A stretch of DNA of 64,000 nucleotides, taken from the NCBI RefSeq assembly GCF_900107015.1, contig NZ_FNOI01000004.1, positions 124,001 to 188,000 of the forward strand, given 5' to 3'. Of this stretch, positions 1 to 8,718 are shown piece by piece; within the stretch, counting starts at the first letter, position 1; each line of letters begins with the position of its first letter. The translations under genes and the position numbers were made by a program. Below the pieces are notes generated by a model. It saw only the letters and a list, made by a program, of their open reading frames with translations. It was not told where the DNA came from and did no database searches. Origin of the DNA: Litoreibacter albidus (GTDB lineage Bacteria > Pseudomonadota > Alphaproteobacteria > Rhodobacterales > Rhodobacteraceae).

Positions 1-302
1 ACACCCGCGATGCCAACAATCTGGGCATCCGTGACGGTGAGCAGGTTTGGGTCGAAGGTCCGGAAGGCGGCAAGGTCAAAGTTATGGCCATGGTGACAGA
101 GCGTGTTGGCGAGGGCGTGGCGTTCATGCCGTTCCACTTCGGCGGGCACTTTGAGGGCAAGGATTTGCGCGACAAGTACCCAGAAGGCGCCGACCCATAT
201 GTTTTGGGTGAATCCACCAACGTCGCACAAACCTACGGCTATGACAGCGTAACTCAGATGCAAGAGACCAAAGCGACTCTTTGCAAAATCTGGACAGCAT
301 AA
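1..302 (+). CDS. Formate dehydrogenase alpha subunit, C-terminal fragment
   Basis: Only the last 99 codons are present; the reading frame is open from base 3 and the gene starts outside the window. The fragment contains the small beta-barrel typical of the molybdopterin-dinucleotide binding domain: it begins TRDANNLGIRDGEQVWVEG and continues with a HFGG segment. In this family that domain closes over the Mo/W-bisMGD cofactor that oxidises formate to CO2. The FeS subunit follows 12 bases later and the cytochrome b subunit after that, which fixes the assignment. The N-terminal FeS and catalytic (Sec/Cys) motifs cannot be seen. Confidence 0.88.
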   Translation, partial: TRDANNLGIRDGEQVWVEGPEGGKVKVMAMVTERVGEGVAFMPFHFGGHFEGKDLRDKYPEGADPYVLGESTNVAQTYGYDSVTQMQETKATLCKIWTA

Positions 303-314
303 AGGAAACCAATC

Positions 315-908
315 ATGGCTAGAGCAAAGTTTCTCTGCGACGCTGAACGCTGCATCGAATGCAACGCCTGCGTAACGGCATGTAAAAACGAACATGAGGT
401 CCCTTGGGGCATCAACCGTCGCAAGGTGGTCACCGTCAACGACGGGAAGCCGGGCGAACGCTCCATTTCTGTCGCATGTATGCACTGCTCCGACGCACCC
501 TGCATGGCCGTGTGCCCTGTAGACTGCTTCTACCAGACGGCCGACGGCATCGTGCTGCACTCCAAAGACCTGTGCATCGGTTGCGGCTACTGCTTCTACG
601 CGTGCCCGTTCGGCGCGCCGCAGTATCCACAAGCGGGCAACTTCGGGTCGCGCGGGAAGATGGACAAATGCACGTTCTGTGCAGGTGGGCCGGAAGAAAA
701 CCACTCCTCCGCTGAATTCGCCAAGTATGGCCGCAACCGCATTGCGGAGGGCAAACTGCCAATCTGCGCGGAAATGTGTTCCACCAAGGCGCTGCTTGCA
801 GGGGACGGTGACACCGTGTCCAGCATCTACCGCGAGCGCATCGTTGCACGCGGCTTCGGCGCAGGCGCTTGGGGCTGGGGTACAGCCTACGATCAAAAAG
901 GCGGCTAA
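315..908 (+). CDS. Formate dehydrogenase iron-sulfur (beta) subunit
   Basis: A 197-residue ferredoxin-like electron-transfer subunit. Four cysteine clusters are visible in order: [11 protein letters not shown] near residue 14, CMHC...C...CPVDC near 55, [14 protein letters not shown] near 84, and CTFC with a later CAEMC near 115-150. This is the four-[4Fe-4S] pattern of FdnH/FdoH-type subunits. It passes electrons from the molybdopterin subunit to the membrane cytochrome. The start is supported by an AAGGAA ribosome site just upstream. It has no C-terminal membrane helix, so it belongs to the shorter soluble form of the family. An intrinsic terminator follows the gene although the operon continues. 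Confidence 0.95.
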   Translation: MARAKFLCDAERCIECNACVTACKNEHEVPWGINRRKVVTVNDGKPGERSISVACMHCSDAPCMAVCPVDCFYQTADGIVLHSKDLCIGCGYCFYACPFGAPQYPQAGNFGSRGKMDKCTFCAGGPEENHSSAEFAKYGRNRIAEGKLPICAEMCSTKALLAGDGDTVSSIYRERIVARGFGAGAWGWGTAYDQKGG

Positions 909-932
909 CCCCGCCCGTCAGGACTAAATTGA

Positions 933-964
933 ACGGGCGGCCAAATTCTGGCCGCCCGTCTTTT
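933..964 (+). terminator. Intrinsic terminator or attenuator inside the formate dehydrogenase operon
   Basis: A perfect 10-bp stem (ACGGGCGGCC pairing with GGCCGCCCGT) with a 7-base loop is followed by CTTTT. It lies between the FeS subunit and the cytochrome b subunit, so it would make the downstream genes less abundant or separately transcribed. Confidence 0.75.
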
Positions 965-988
965 GCGAAACACTAGAGGATTGCTCAG

Positions 989-2173
989 ATGCTTCGTCTA
1001 TTTGCAGCTTTTTTGCTTATCTGCAGCCTTATGGCCCCCGCTTTGGCGCAAGAGGCTGCCCCGAACCCGCGCGCGGAAACTGGCGGGGCTCAAACGCTTG
1101 AAGACATTATGCGGCGCCAATCGGCGCAGCAGGTCGACGAGACCTTCCGCAGCTCTGTAACTGGTGACCCGGACGCCGCAGCCCCGACGACGGCGCCGCT
1201 GGGCACGCGTGGGGGCCAGTCCGATCCTGATCTGTGGCGCGCCCTTCGCTATGATACCGCCGATGTACGTACCCAGACACGTGGCCCTGCTGCGAAAACC
1301 TTGATCCAAGACGGCGGCATGTGGTGGTTGCGGTTCCGCGAAGGCCCGCTGCTGACCTATGGCGCGGCCCTCTTGGGCATAACGCTGGTTTTGCTGGCGC
1401 TGTTCTACCTGATCCGTGGGCGCATCCGTATTGACGGCGAGAAGACCGGCCGCACAATCACCCGCTTCACGAGTGTTGAACGCTTTGGCCACTGGTTGCT
1501 TGCAAGCTCCTTCCTGATCCTTGGCGTAACCGGCCTGATCTCCTTGTTCGGGCGAAAGGTGCTGATACCTGCCTTCGGGCACGATGCGTTCTCAACCGTC
1601 GCCATTGCCACAAAGTGGATTCACAACAACATCTCATGGGCCTTCATGCTGGCCTTGGTCATCATCTTTGTCTTCTGGATCGTCCACAACCTACCAGACA
1701 AGACTGACCTGAAATGGCTGGCCCAAGGTGGCGGTATTTTCGGGGGCGGACACCCGCCTGCGAAGAAGTTCAACGCCGGTCAAAAGCTCATCTTCTGGTC
1801 CACCATCGTGCTCGGCACATCCATCTCGGTCTCCGGTATCGCCTTGTTGTTCCCGTTTGAGTTCAACTTGTTTGGAGCGACGTTCAGCACGTTGAATGAT
1901 TGGGGCGTTCCGGGCTGGGTCGGGCAAGACGCCCTACCCCATCCACTCGCACCACAAGAAGAAATGCAATACAGCCAGCTCTGGCACGCTATTGCGAGCT
2001 TCGTCCTCCTCTCCATCATCCTCGCGCATATCTACATCGGCTCCGTCGGTATGGAGGGTGCGTTCGATGCCATGGGCAGCGGCGAAGTAGAAGAACAATG
2101 GGCGCGCGAGCACCACAGCCTGTGGGTCGACGAGGTGAAGAACGCAGAAAAAAACCAAAGTAGGGAGACGTAG
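989..2173 (+). CDS. Formate dehydrogenase cytochrome b (gamma) subunit
   Basis: A 394-residue membrane subunit that carries electrons from the FeS subunit to the quinone pool through haem b. Residues 1-20 form a signal peptide ending ALAQ, followed by about 90 polar residues facing the periplasm. Then come hydrophobic helices near residues 115-137, 165-190, 210-235, 265-290 and 330-350, with histidines in or near them (RFGHW, WIHN, QLWHA, LAHIYIG) as expected for haem and quinone sites. This matches FdoI-type cytochrome b556 with an N-terminal extension. The start codon has an AGAGGA ribosome site 8 bases upstream. Confidence 0.93.
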   Translation: MLRLFAAFLLICSLMAPALAQEAAPNPRAETGGAQTLEDIMRRQSAQQVDETFRSSVTGDPDAAAPTTAPLGTRGGQSDPDLWRALRYDTADVRTQTRGPAAKTLIQDGGMWWLRFREGPLLTYGAALLGITLVLLALFYLIRGRIRIDGEKTGRTITRFTSVERFGHWLLASSFLILGVTGLISLFGRKVLIPAFGHDAFSTVAIATKWIHNNISWAFMLALVIIFVFWIVHNLPDKTDLKWLAQGGGIFGGGHPPAKKFNAGQKLIFWSTIVLGTSISVSGIALLFPFEFNLFGATFSTLNDWGVPGWVGQDALPHPLAPQEEMQYSQLWHAIASFVLLSIILAHIYIGSVGMEGAFDAMGSGEVEEQWAREHHSLWVDEVKNAEKNQSRET

Positions 2174-2174
2174 A

Positions 2175-2306
2175 ATGAAGGCTTTTCTATGCGCTATGAT
2201 TGCTTTGGTGGTCATCGCTTTCGGGGCCAACCAGATCCTGCTGAACAGCGGTTTCTCGGCCCAAGACACCACGGCGTCGCCCAGTAACGTTAGGCTTCAC
2301 GACTGA
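2175..2306 (+). CDS. 43-residue membrane peptide of the formate dehydrogenase operon
   Basis: The frame begins one base after the cytochrome subunit stop (TAG A ATG), with GGGAGA upstream. The product starts MKAFLCAMIALVVIAFGANQ, one hydrophobic helix or signal-like segment followed by a short polar tail ending VRLHD. The spacing and the ribosome site suggest translational coupling with the formate dehydrogenase genes. I do not recognise a named family. A role as a small accessory or assembly subunit of the membrane complex is inferred only from position. Confidence 0.6.
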   Translation: MKAFLCAMIALVVIAFGANQILLNSGFSAQDTTASPSNVRLHD

Positions 2307-2373
2307 TCACGTAACCTGGAATCGCGGCACACGACCGCACTAAGGCCAGCTTTTACGACCTGTAAACCAAAAA

Positions 2374-2403
2374 GGGACGGAGCAACATGCTCCGTCCCCT
2401 TTG
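2374..2403. terminator. Bidirectional intrinsic terminator
   Basis: An 11-bp perfect stem (GGGACGGAGCA with TGCTCCGTCCC) and an ACA loop, preceded by five A and followed by CTTT. It sits between the rightward formate dehydrogenase operon and the leftward nrdJ gene and can serve both. Confidence 0.85.
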
Positions 2404-2431
2404 CGTTAGTTATTCCGTATCCCCTAAGTGG

Positions 2432-4705
2432 CTAGCCGCACTTGGAATGTCCACAGGATCCGCATGTCATGCACCCCTCGACCATACGCAGGTCGAACTG
2501 GCCGCAGCTCGGGCATGCAGGCCCGCGGCCCTCGGACAAGTTAACGACTTGCGCTTGGGGGTCTGATTTCAGCCCCATCCCCTCACCTTCGATGAAGCCG
2601 GTTGCGATCATGTGTTTCTCGATCACGCCGCCAATCGCTGCCAGAATGGACGGGATGTATTTCCCCTGCATCCATGCCCCGCCACGTGGATCGAACACCG
2701 CTTTGAGTTCCTCAACCACAAACGACACATCACCCCCGCGCCGGAAAACTGCCGAGATCATTCGAGTGAGGGCGACTGTCCACGCAAAGTGCTCCATGTT
2801 TTTGGAGTTGATGAACACTTCAAACGGGCGACGGTGGCCGTTTAACACAATGTCATTGATGGTGATGTAGATCGCGTGCTCCGAGTCGGGCCACTTCACC
2901 TTGTAGGTCTGCCCTTCGAGTTCCGCTGGGCGATCGAGCGGTTCGGACATATAGATAACATCCCCGTCTGTTGCCGTCTCGGGGTTCTCCGACGGTGTGG
3001 TGTCCGCGGTCTCGCTCACGCTCAAAACCGAGCCGGTCACCGCATTCGGGCGGTAGGTTGTGCAGCCTTTGCAGCCACTGTCCCAAGCTTCCATGTAGAC
3101 GTCTTTGAAGTCGTCGAAGCTGATGTCTTCAGGGCAGTTGATGGTCTTGGAGATCGACGAGTCCACCCACTTTTGCGCCGCCGCTTGCATGCGCACGTGA
3201 TCCAACGGGGCAAGGGTTTGCGCGTTCACGAAATAGTCCGGCAATGCCTTGTCACCAAACTTCTCGCGCCACAGGTTTACCGCATAATCAACGACTTCCT
3301 CCTCGGTGCGGGAGCCGTCTTTCTGCAATACCTTGCGTGTATATGCGTAGGCAAAGACCGGCTCGATCCCCGAAGAGACGTTGCCCGCGTAAAGCGAGAT
3401 GGTGCCGGTTGGCGCGATAGATGTCAGCAGCGCGTTGCGAATACCGTGTTCACGGATCGCGTCGCGCACGTCCTCATCCATCATCTGCATGGTGCCGGAC
3501 GCCAGATAGGCCTCCGCATCAAACAAGGGGAACGGGCCTTTTTCCTTCGCCAAATCAACCGACGCCAGATATGCGGCGCGCGCGACCGCGTGCAGCCAGC
3601 GTTCCGTCAGACGCGCCGCCTCTTCAGAGCCATAGCGCGAGCCAACCATCAACAAGGCATCCGCTAAGCCTGTGACGCCCAACCCGATGCGGCGTTTTGC
3701 GGCCGCTTCGCGGGCCTGTGCCTCCAGCGGGAATTTGGATGCGTCCACAACGTTGTCCATCATCCGCACGGCGACACGGACCAACTCGTCCAGTTTGGCC
3801 TCGTCCAGATCGGCCCCTTCTTCGAATGGACGATCGACCAGTTGCGCCATATTGATCGAGCCCAACAGGCAGGCCCCGTAAGGTGGCAACGGCTGTTCGC
3901 CGCAAGGATTTGTTGCCGCAATCTGCTCCACGTAGGACAGATTGTTGGCCTTGTTGATACGGTCGATAAAGATCACGCCTGGCTCTGCGTACTCATAAGT
4001 GCCGCACATGATTTTGTTCCACAAATCCACCGCGCGCACTGTCTCATAGACCTTCCCGTCAAAGACCAAGTCCCACGGACCGTCAGCCTTTACGGCGTCC
4101 ATGAAGTCGTCGGTGATCAGCACGCTCAGGTTAAACATGCGCAGCCGTGCGGCGTCTTGCTTAGCAGCGATGAAAGCCTCCACGTCAGGGTGATCACAAC
4201 GCATCGTCGCCATCATGGCCCCGCGACGCGACCCCGCCGACATAATCGTGCGGCACATCGCGTCCCACACGTCCATAAAGGACAACGGGCCGGAGGCATC
4301 GGCGGCGACGCCCTTAACATCCGCGCCCTTGGGACGGATGGTCGAGAAATCATACCCGATGCCGCCGCCTTGCTGCATGGTGAGTGCGGCTTCTTTCAAC
4401 ATCTCGAAAATACCGCCCATGTTGTCTGGGATCGTGCCCATCACAAAACAGTTGAACAACGTCACCGAGCGGCCTGTGCCCGCGCCTGCAATGATGCGGC
4501 CTGCGGGCAAGTATTTGAAATCTGACAAGGCGTTGTAAAACGTCTCTTCCCACGTGGCGGGGTCGCTCTCTACTTTGGCCAAGTCCTTGGCAATACGGCG
4601 CCATGTGTCCTCGACGTCCGCATCAATTGGCGCGCCTTTCGCGTCCTTAAAGCGGTATTTCATATCCCAGATTTGCGCAGCGATGGGGGCAGCGAAAGCG
4701 GTCAT
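2432..4705 (-). CDS. nrdJ: Adenosylcobalamin-dependent ribonucleotide reductase (class II)
   Basis: A 757-residue oxygen-independent reductase that makes deoxyribonucleotides using B12. The family markers are visible: FNCFVMG near residue 85 carries the first redox cysteine; NPCGEQ near 266 carries the cysteine that forms the thiyl radical and the adjacent glutamate; SIAPTGTISL is the phosphate-binding loop; and a C-terminal cysteine cluster (CPSCGQF, then CMTCGSCGHSKCG) passes electrons from thioredoxin. No intein is present. It stands alone and is divergent from the DUF1489 gene. There is no room for a cobalamin riboswitch in the 82-base upstream gap. Confidence 0.96.
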   Translation of the reverse strand: MTAFAAPIAAQIWDMKYRFKDAKGAPIDADVEDTWRRIAKDLAKVESDPATWEETFYNALSDFKYLPAGRIIAGAGTGRSVTLFNCFVMGTIPDNMGGIFEMLKEAALTMQQGGGIGYDFSTIRPKGADVKGVAADASGPLSFMDVWDAMCRTIMSAGSRRGAMMATMRCDHPDVEAFIAAKQDAARLRMFNLSVLITDDFMDAVKADGPWDLVFDGKVYETVRAVDLWNKIMCGTYEYAEPGVIFIDRINKANNLSYVEQIAATNPCGEQPLPPYGACLLGSINMAQLVDRPFEEGADLDEAKLDELVRVAVRMMDNVVDASKFPLEAQAREAAAKRRIGLGVTGLADALLMVGSRYGSEEAARLTERWLHAVARAAYLASVDLAKEKGPFPLFDAEAYLASGTMQMMDEDVRDAIREHGIRNALLTSIAPTGTISLYAGNVSSGIEPVFAYAYTRKVLQKDGSRTEEEVVDYAVNLWREKFGDKALPDYFVNAQTLAPLDHVRMQAAAQKWVDSSISKTINCPEDISFDDFKDVYMEAWDSGCKGCTTYRPNAVTGSVLSVSETADTTPSENPETATDGDVIYMSEPLDRPAELEGQTYKVKWPDSEHAIYITINDIVLNGHRRPFEVFINSKNMEHFAWTVALTRMISAVFRRGGDVSFVVEELKAVFDPRGGAWMQGKYIPSILAAIGGVIEKHMIATGFIEGEGMGLKSDPQAQVVNLSEGRGPACPSCGQFDLRMVEGCMTCGSCGHSKCG

Positions 4706-4787
4706 AACGGTCGGTCCTTAGCAAATGGGAATCGGATTGAAGTCAGCAGTCGGAGGACTACTATAGATAGCTACAGATAGGGAACCA

Positions 4788-5216
4788 ATGGCATATACTA
4801 ATCTCGTCAAGCTCAGTGTCGGCACGGAGAGCGTCGCCAACCTACAGGACTGGCAAAACATGCGTCGGGCAGAGTTGCCGGACGGTTTGCCGCGCCATGT
4901 TACCAGAATGTGGCCCAAACGCGAAGCGGAGTTGTTGAATGGCGGCTCAATCTATTGGGTCATCAAGGGCTCCATCCAAGCCCGCCAGAAGATTTTGCGC
5001 TTGGACGAAGTGATTGGCAACGACGGCATACGCCGCTGCGCCATCGTGCTGGAGCCTGAAATTATTCTAACCGCTGCCGTCTTGAAGCGCCCGTTTCAAG
5101 GCTGGCGCTACCTGAAGCCAGAAGACAGCCCGCCCGACCTTTCCGCGCAGCGCGAAAATGACGACGCCTTGCCGCCAGAAATGTCCGCCGCTCTAGCGGA
5201 TATCGGTATTTTCTAG
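4788..5216 (+). CDS. DUF1489 family protein
   Basis: A 142-residue soluble protein of unknown function. It has the pattern of DUF1489: an N-terminal LVKLSVG, then W-rich stretches including TRMWPKR and IYWVIKG, and a C-terminal RPFQGWRYL. Its end overlaps the convergent hisG end by 24 bases. It shares an 82-base divergent upstream region with nrdJ, where TATAGA at about 4761 could be its -10 box. The family is largely confined to Alphaproteobacteria; no biochemical role can be given. Confidence 0.85.
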   Translation: MAYTNLVKLSVGTESVANLQDWQNMRRAELPDGLPRHVTRMWPKREAELLNGGSIYWVIKGSIQARQKILRLDEVIGNDGIRRCAIVLEPEIILTAAVLKRPFQGWRYLKPEDSPPDLSAQRENDDALPPEMSAALADIGIF

Positions 5217-5891
5217 CCCAAGGACTTCGAGAAACCCGCTAAGATCGCAATCTGCCCAATCAGCGGACTTGCTCACAAACAACGTGGCTTGCGATGCCAG
5301 TATCGGCCCGTCAGACAGCATCCGCAGGTGGTTCGCCTCCAACGTCGCGCCGGTTGATGTGATGTCGGCCACCGCCTCAGCAGTCAGGTTCGCAACGGTC
5401 CCCTCCGTCGCACCTTGGCTGTCCACCAACTGGTAGTCGGCTACACCGTGGTGTTGCAGATATTCGCGCACCAAACGGTGGTACTTGGTCGCTATCCGCA
5501 GGCGAAAGCCGTGCTCTTTGCGGAATGCGGCGGCGGCGGCGTCCAGATCATCCACCGTTTCCACGTCGGACCAGAAGTTCGGCACGGCGATGATAAGGTC
5601 GGCGTGGCCAAAACCCATCTCGGCAACCGGCGTTACCTTTTCGGACCAAAGCGGGATTTTCTCGCGCACCATATCAGTGCCCGTCACACCAAGGTGGATG
5701 CGCCCTGCTGCCATCTCGCGCGGGATTTCGCCCGCAGACAGCAGCACAAGCGAAACGTCGTCCACGCCCGACACCTCAGCCGCGTATTCGCGGTCAGACC
5801 CTGTTCGCGCCAACGTCAAACCGCGCGCAGCGAACCACGCGAAGGTGTCTTCCATCAAACGCCCTTTGGACGGTATTCCCAGCTTGATCAT
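5193..5891 (-). CDS. hisG: ATP phosphoribosyltransferase catalytic subunit, short form
   Basis: A 232-residue enzyme for the first step of histidine synthesis, joining ATP and PRPP. It is the short form without the C-terminal regulatory domain: the N-terminus is IKLGIPSKGRLMEDT and a PRPP-loop-like VDSQGATEGTVANLTAEAVADI lies near residues 150-170 (only key residues matter: S-G-AT-GT). Short HisG works only together with HisZ, encoded directly upstream with a 4-base overlap, so an octamer with HisZ is expected. Confidence 0.95.
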   Translation of the reverse strand: MIKLGIPSKGRLMEDTFAWFAARGLTLARTGSDREYAAEVSGVDDVSLVLLSAGEIPREMAAGRIHLGVTGTDMVREKIPLWSEKVTPVAEMGFGHADLIIAVPNFWSDVETVDDLDAAAAAFRKEHGFRLRIATKYHRLVREYLQHHGVADYQLVDSQGATEGTVANLTAEAVADITSTGATLEANHLRMLSDGPILASQATLFVSKSADWADCDLSGFLEVLGLENTDIR

Positions 5892-6919
5892 TGCAGCGCC
5901 TCCAACAATTCGGGCCGGATCACGCCACCCACTGCAGGGATCGAGCGCCCCTGCCCCAGCATCCGCGTCAAAGCGTCATAACGCCCGCCCGTTGCAACAG
6001 GCACGGGTGTGTCACCGTGGAATCCGAACACAAACCCGTCGTAATATTCCATCGTGGTACGCCCGTAGGCCCCTGCGAAGTTCACACTCTCCACATCCAC
6101 ACCGCGTTTCGACATCGCATTCAAACGCGCCTCAAGCTGGTCCAGCGCGGGGGAGATCGCAGGCATATCCCCCGCAATCAGCCGCAACCGCGCCAAGGCT
6201 TTGGGTGCCACGTCAGCGACGCCGAGGATCGATTGGATGGCGTGTAGTTCCGTAGGGTCCAAGGGTGGCGTCTTCGCGTCTTCACGCAGTGCCGCGACGC
6301 GTGTTTCCACTTCAGCAGCGGAGCGCAGGCCGATCTCTGGCACATCGCTTGGAATATCGGCCACCACTCGAGTCGACGGAACGCTGAACCGGTTCAGCAG
6401 CGCGCGAAAGCGCTCAGGCCGCCACAGATGCCGCAGCAACGCACTGCGCCGCCGCTGTGTTGTCGACAACCCCGCCACGGCGGCGATCAAGATGCCAATG
6501 TCGCCGGTGTGTGCTTTCACAGGCGCATCCTTTAACGCGGATGAGAACAACGCAAAGACATCAGCATCAGCGCCCGCAGGGTCCGAGCCATCAAAGACTT
6601 CGTAGCCCACTTGCAGGAATTCCGATGGACGGCCATTGCCCGCCTCTTGCTTGCGAAACACCAGACCTTGGTAGGTGTAGCGCGCAGGCTCCGCCCCGTC
6701 TTCCATGTGCCGCTGCACAACCGGAACAGTGAAATCCGGGCGCAGCATTTGCTCACCCAACACGGGGTCGGAGGTCACATAAGCACGCGCGCGAATGTCC
6801 TCGCCGTAGAGGTCGAGCAAAGTGTCTGCGGGTTGCAGCACCGAGGTTTCTACCGGCACGGCACCGGCATCACGAAACAGGCACGAAAGCCGCTCTGTTT
6901 GTTCACGCACGCGGTCCAT
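5888..6919 (-). CDS. hisZ: ATP phosphoribosyltransferase regulatory subunit
   Basis: A 343-residue paralogue of histidyl-tRNA synthetase that lacks aminoacylation and activates short HisG. The class II core is recognisable from LRPDFTVPVVQRHM near residue 60 and the motif 3-like end GGRYDALTRMLG near residue 312. It lies between hisS and hisG, 3 bases after hisS and overlapping hisG by 4. The set hisS-hisZ-hisG on one transcript links charging of tRNA-His with histidine synthesis. Confidence 0.94.
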   Translation of the reverse strand: MDRVREQTERLSCLFRDAGAVPVETSVLQPADTLLDLYGEDIRARAYVTSDPVLGEQMLRPDFTVPVVQRHMEDGAEPARYTYQGLVFRKQEAGNGRPSEFLQVGYEVFDGSDPAGADADVFALFSSALKDAPVKAHTGDIGILIAAVAGLSTTQRRRSALLRHLWRPERFRALLNRFSVPSTRVVADIPSDVPEIGLRSAAEVETRVAALREDAKTPPLDPTELHAIQSILGVADVAPKALARLRLIAGDMPAISPALDQLEARLNAMSKRGVDVESVNFAGAYGRTTMEYYDGFVFGFHGDTPVPVATGGRYDALTRMLGQGRSIPAVGGVIRPELLEALQ

Positions 6920-6922
6920 ACT

Positions 6923-8410
6923 CTAGCCCAGCATTTTCTTGATTGTGGCGACCAGATCGGCCCGCGCAACTTCGCTTTGCGCAGGCTGGCCCTTCCATTC
7001 CTCTAGCGTCGCGGTCTTGGCAATCTCCGCGCCAAGCACCAAGTCTTTGACCTGCACAACACCGCGCTCGGCCTCGTCCGAGCCTTCGATGATAGCAATA
7101 GGAGAGTTCCGCTTGTCCGCGTATTTCAGCTGGTTGCCGAAGTTCTTGGGGTTGCCCAAATAAACTTCCGCGCGAATGCCCGCGCGGCGCAACTCCCCCA
7201 CGATGCCTTGGTAATGCGCCATACGCGCACGGTCCATCACGGTAACGATCACCGGACCCACGGTTTCCTTGCTCATGCGGCCTTTGGCCTGCAACGCGGC
7301 CAGCAGACGGTCAACGCCGATGGATATCCCTGTGGCCGGAACTTCTTGGCCGGTGAAACGCTTGACCAGATCGTCGTAACGTCCGCCCCCCGCAACAGAG
7401 CCAAACTGGCGCGGGCGGCCCTTTTCGTCTTTTATCTCAAAGGTAAGTTCCGCCTCGAAAACGGGACCGGTGTAGTACCCAAGGCCACGCACAACGCTAG
7501 GGTCGATCTCGATGCGGTCAGAGTTATATCCCTGCGACGCCATTAGCTCCGCAATGGTTTCCAACTCCTCGACACCCGTCACACCGGTCTCGGATCCCGT
7601 CACCAATTCATTCAGCCGCGCCACCGTCGCAGCCCCGCTGTCACGTTTCGCTTGCATGAAGCCCATGACGATTTCCGCCTGCTCATCACTAAGCCCCGCG
7701 CCCTTCGTGTAGTCGCCGCTATCATCTTCGCGCCCCGCGCCAAGCAAGGCGCGTACGCCGTCCGTGCCAAGGCGGTCCAGCTTGTCGATGGCCCGAAGAA
7801 CGATCCCACGTTCGGTCACAAATTTATCCGGATCGGACGGGTCCAACACGCCCGCCACTTCCATCACCCCGTTCAAAACCTTGCGGTTGTTCACGCGCAC
7901 AATGTAGTCGCCGCGCGGGATGCCAACGGCTTCCAAGGTATCCGACAGCATCGCGCAAATCTCGGCGTCAGCGGCGACCGAGGACGCGCCCACAGTATCG
8001 GCGTCGCACTGGTAAAACTGGCGGAAGCGCCCGGGCCCAGGTTTCTCGTTGCGCCAAACCGGCCCCATCGCATAACGGCGGTAGGGCGTTGGCAGATCGT
8101 TGCGGTTCTGCGCGTAGACACGGGCCAGCGGCGCGGTCAGATCATAGCGTAGCGCCAGCCAATCGGCGTCCTCGTCTTCTTGCCATGCGAACACACCCTC
8201 GTTAGGGCGGTCGACGTCGGGCAGAAACTTGCCAAGGGCCTCAACGGTTTCTACGGCGCTACTTTCCAGTGCCTCGAATCCGTAAAGCTGGTAGACTTCT
8301 GATATCTGGTCCAGCATCGCCTTGCGCTGAGTGACCTCCGCGCCAAAATAGTCGCGAAACCCTTTCGGGGTGACGGCTTTAGGGCGGGGCTGCTTTTTGA
8401 CTTTGGCCAT
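6923..8410 (-). CDS. hisS: Histidine--tRNA ligase
   Basis: A 495-residue class II aminoacyl-tRNA synthetase that charges tRNA-His. Visible motifs include [13 protein letters not shown] near residue 90, the motif 2 region [20 protein letters not shown] near 120-140, the histidine loop [11 protein letters not shown] near 310, motif 3 GGGRYDDLV with GISIGVDRL, and a C-terminal anticodon-binding domain. It is the first gene of hisS-hisZ-hisG. The start ATG sits 102 bases from the divergent slyX start, and a 7-bp hairpin lies in that gap. Confidence 0.96.
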   Translation of the reverse strand: MAKVKKQPRPKAVTPKGFRDYFGAEVTQRKAMLDQISEVYQLYGFEALESSAVETVEALGKFLPDVDRPNEGVFAWQEDEDADWLALRYDLTAPLARVYAQNRNDLPTPYRRYAMGPVWRNEKPGPGRFRQFYQCDADTVGASSVAADAEICAMLSDTLEAVGIPRGDYIVRVNNRKVLNGVMEVAGVLDPSDPDKFVTERGIVLRAIDKLDRLGTDGVRALLGAGREDDSGDYTKGAGLSDEQAEIVMGFMQAKRDSGAATVARLNELVTGSETGVTGVEELETIAELMASQGYNSDRIEIDPSVVRGLGYYTGPVFEAELTFEIKDEKGRPRQFGSVAGGGRYDDLVKRFTGQEVPATGISIGVDRLLAALQAKGRMSKETVGPVIVTVMDRARMAHYQGIVGELRRAGIRAEVYLGNPKNFGNQLKYADKRNSPIAIIEGSDEAERGVVQVKDLVLGAEIAKTATLEEWKGQPAQSEVARADLVATIKKMLG

Positions 8411-8449
8411 GACACGCTGTCCTGCTTGTATTGTTTGGCCAAGGCTTTA

Positions 8450-8468
8450 CCCCGCAGCCCTTGCGGGG
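8450..8468. other. Hairpin in the hisS/slyX intergenic gap
   Basis: A perfect 7-bp inverted repeat, CCCCGCA with TGCGGGG, with a 5-base loop. On the hisS strand it would fall about 40 bases before the start codon if the leader is long enough. No T-run follows, so it is not a normal terminator. Its function is unknown. Confidence 0.3.
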
Positions 8469-8512
8469 GCAAGCAAAGCGCCATATCTGCGACATGAAAA
8501 CCGGAGGATACA

Positions 8513-8716
8513 ATGACTGACACGACCCAGCTGGAAGAGAAAATCGCCCATCTGACCCGCACGGTCGAGGATTTGTCCGATATCGTTGCGCGCCAAGAGA
8601 CTGAAATCGCAACCCTGACCCGTCGCGTGGAAATGCTGTTGCAACGTTCTGCGGAGCAGGAACTCGACGTCGGCGGCACTGCCGTTTTAGCGGATCAACG
8701 CCCGCCGCATTGGTAG
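8513..8716 (+). CDS. slyX: SlyX family coiled-coil protein
   Basis: A 67-residue protein, nearly all heptad-like coiled coil (TQLEEKIAHLTRTVEDLSDIV, then EIATLTRRVEMLLQR), ending with RPPHW, the short C-terminal signature of the SlyX family. GGAGG lies 5 bases before the ATG. The role of SlyX is poorly known. It converges on dnaE with only 2 bases between stops. Confidence 0.85.
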   Translation: MTDTTQLEEKIAHLTRTVEDLSDIVARQETEIATLTRRVEMLLQRSAEQELDVGGTAVLADQRPPHW

Positions 8717-8718
8717 GG

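Noticed and set aside
4706-4787. Cobalamin riboswitch or NrdR box before nrdJ
   Set aside because: The gap is only 82 bases, too short for a cobalamin riboswitch, and ACTATAGATAG matches only half of an NrdR box, without a second copy.
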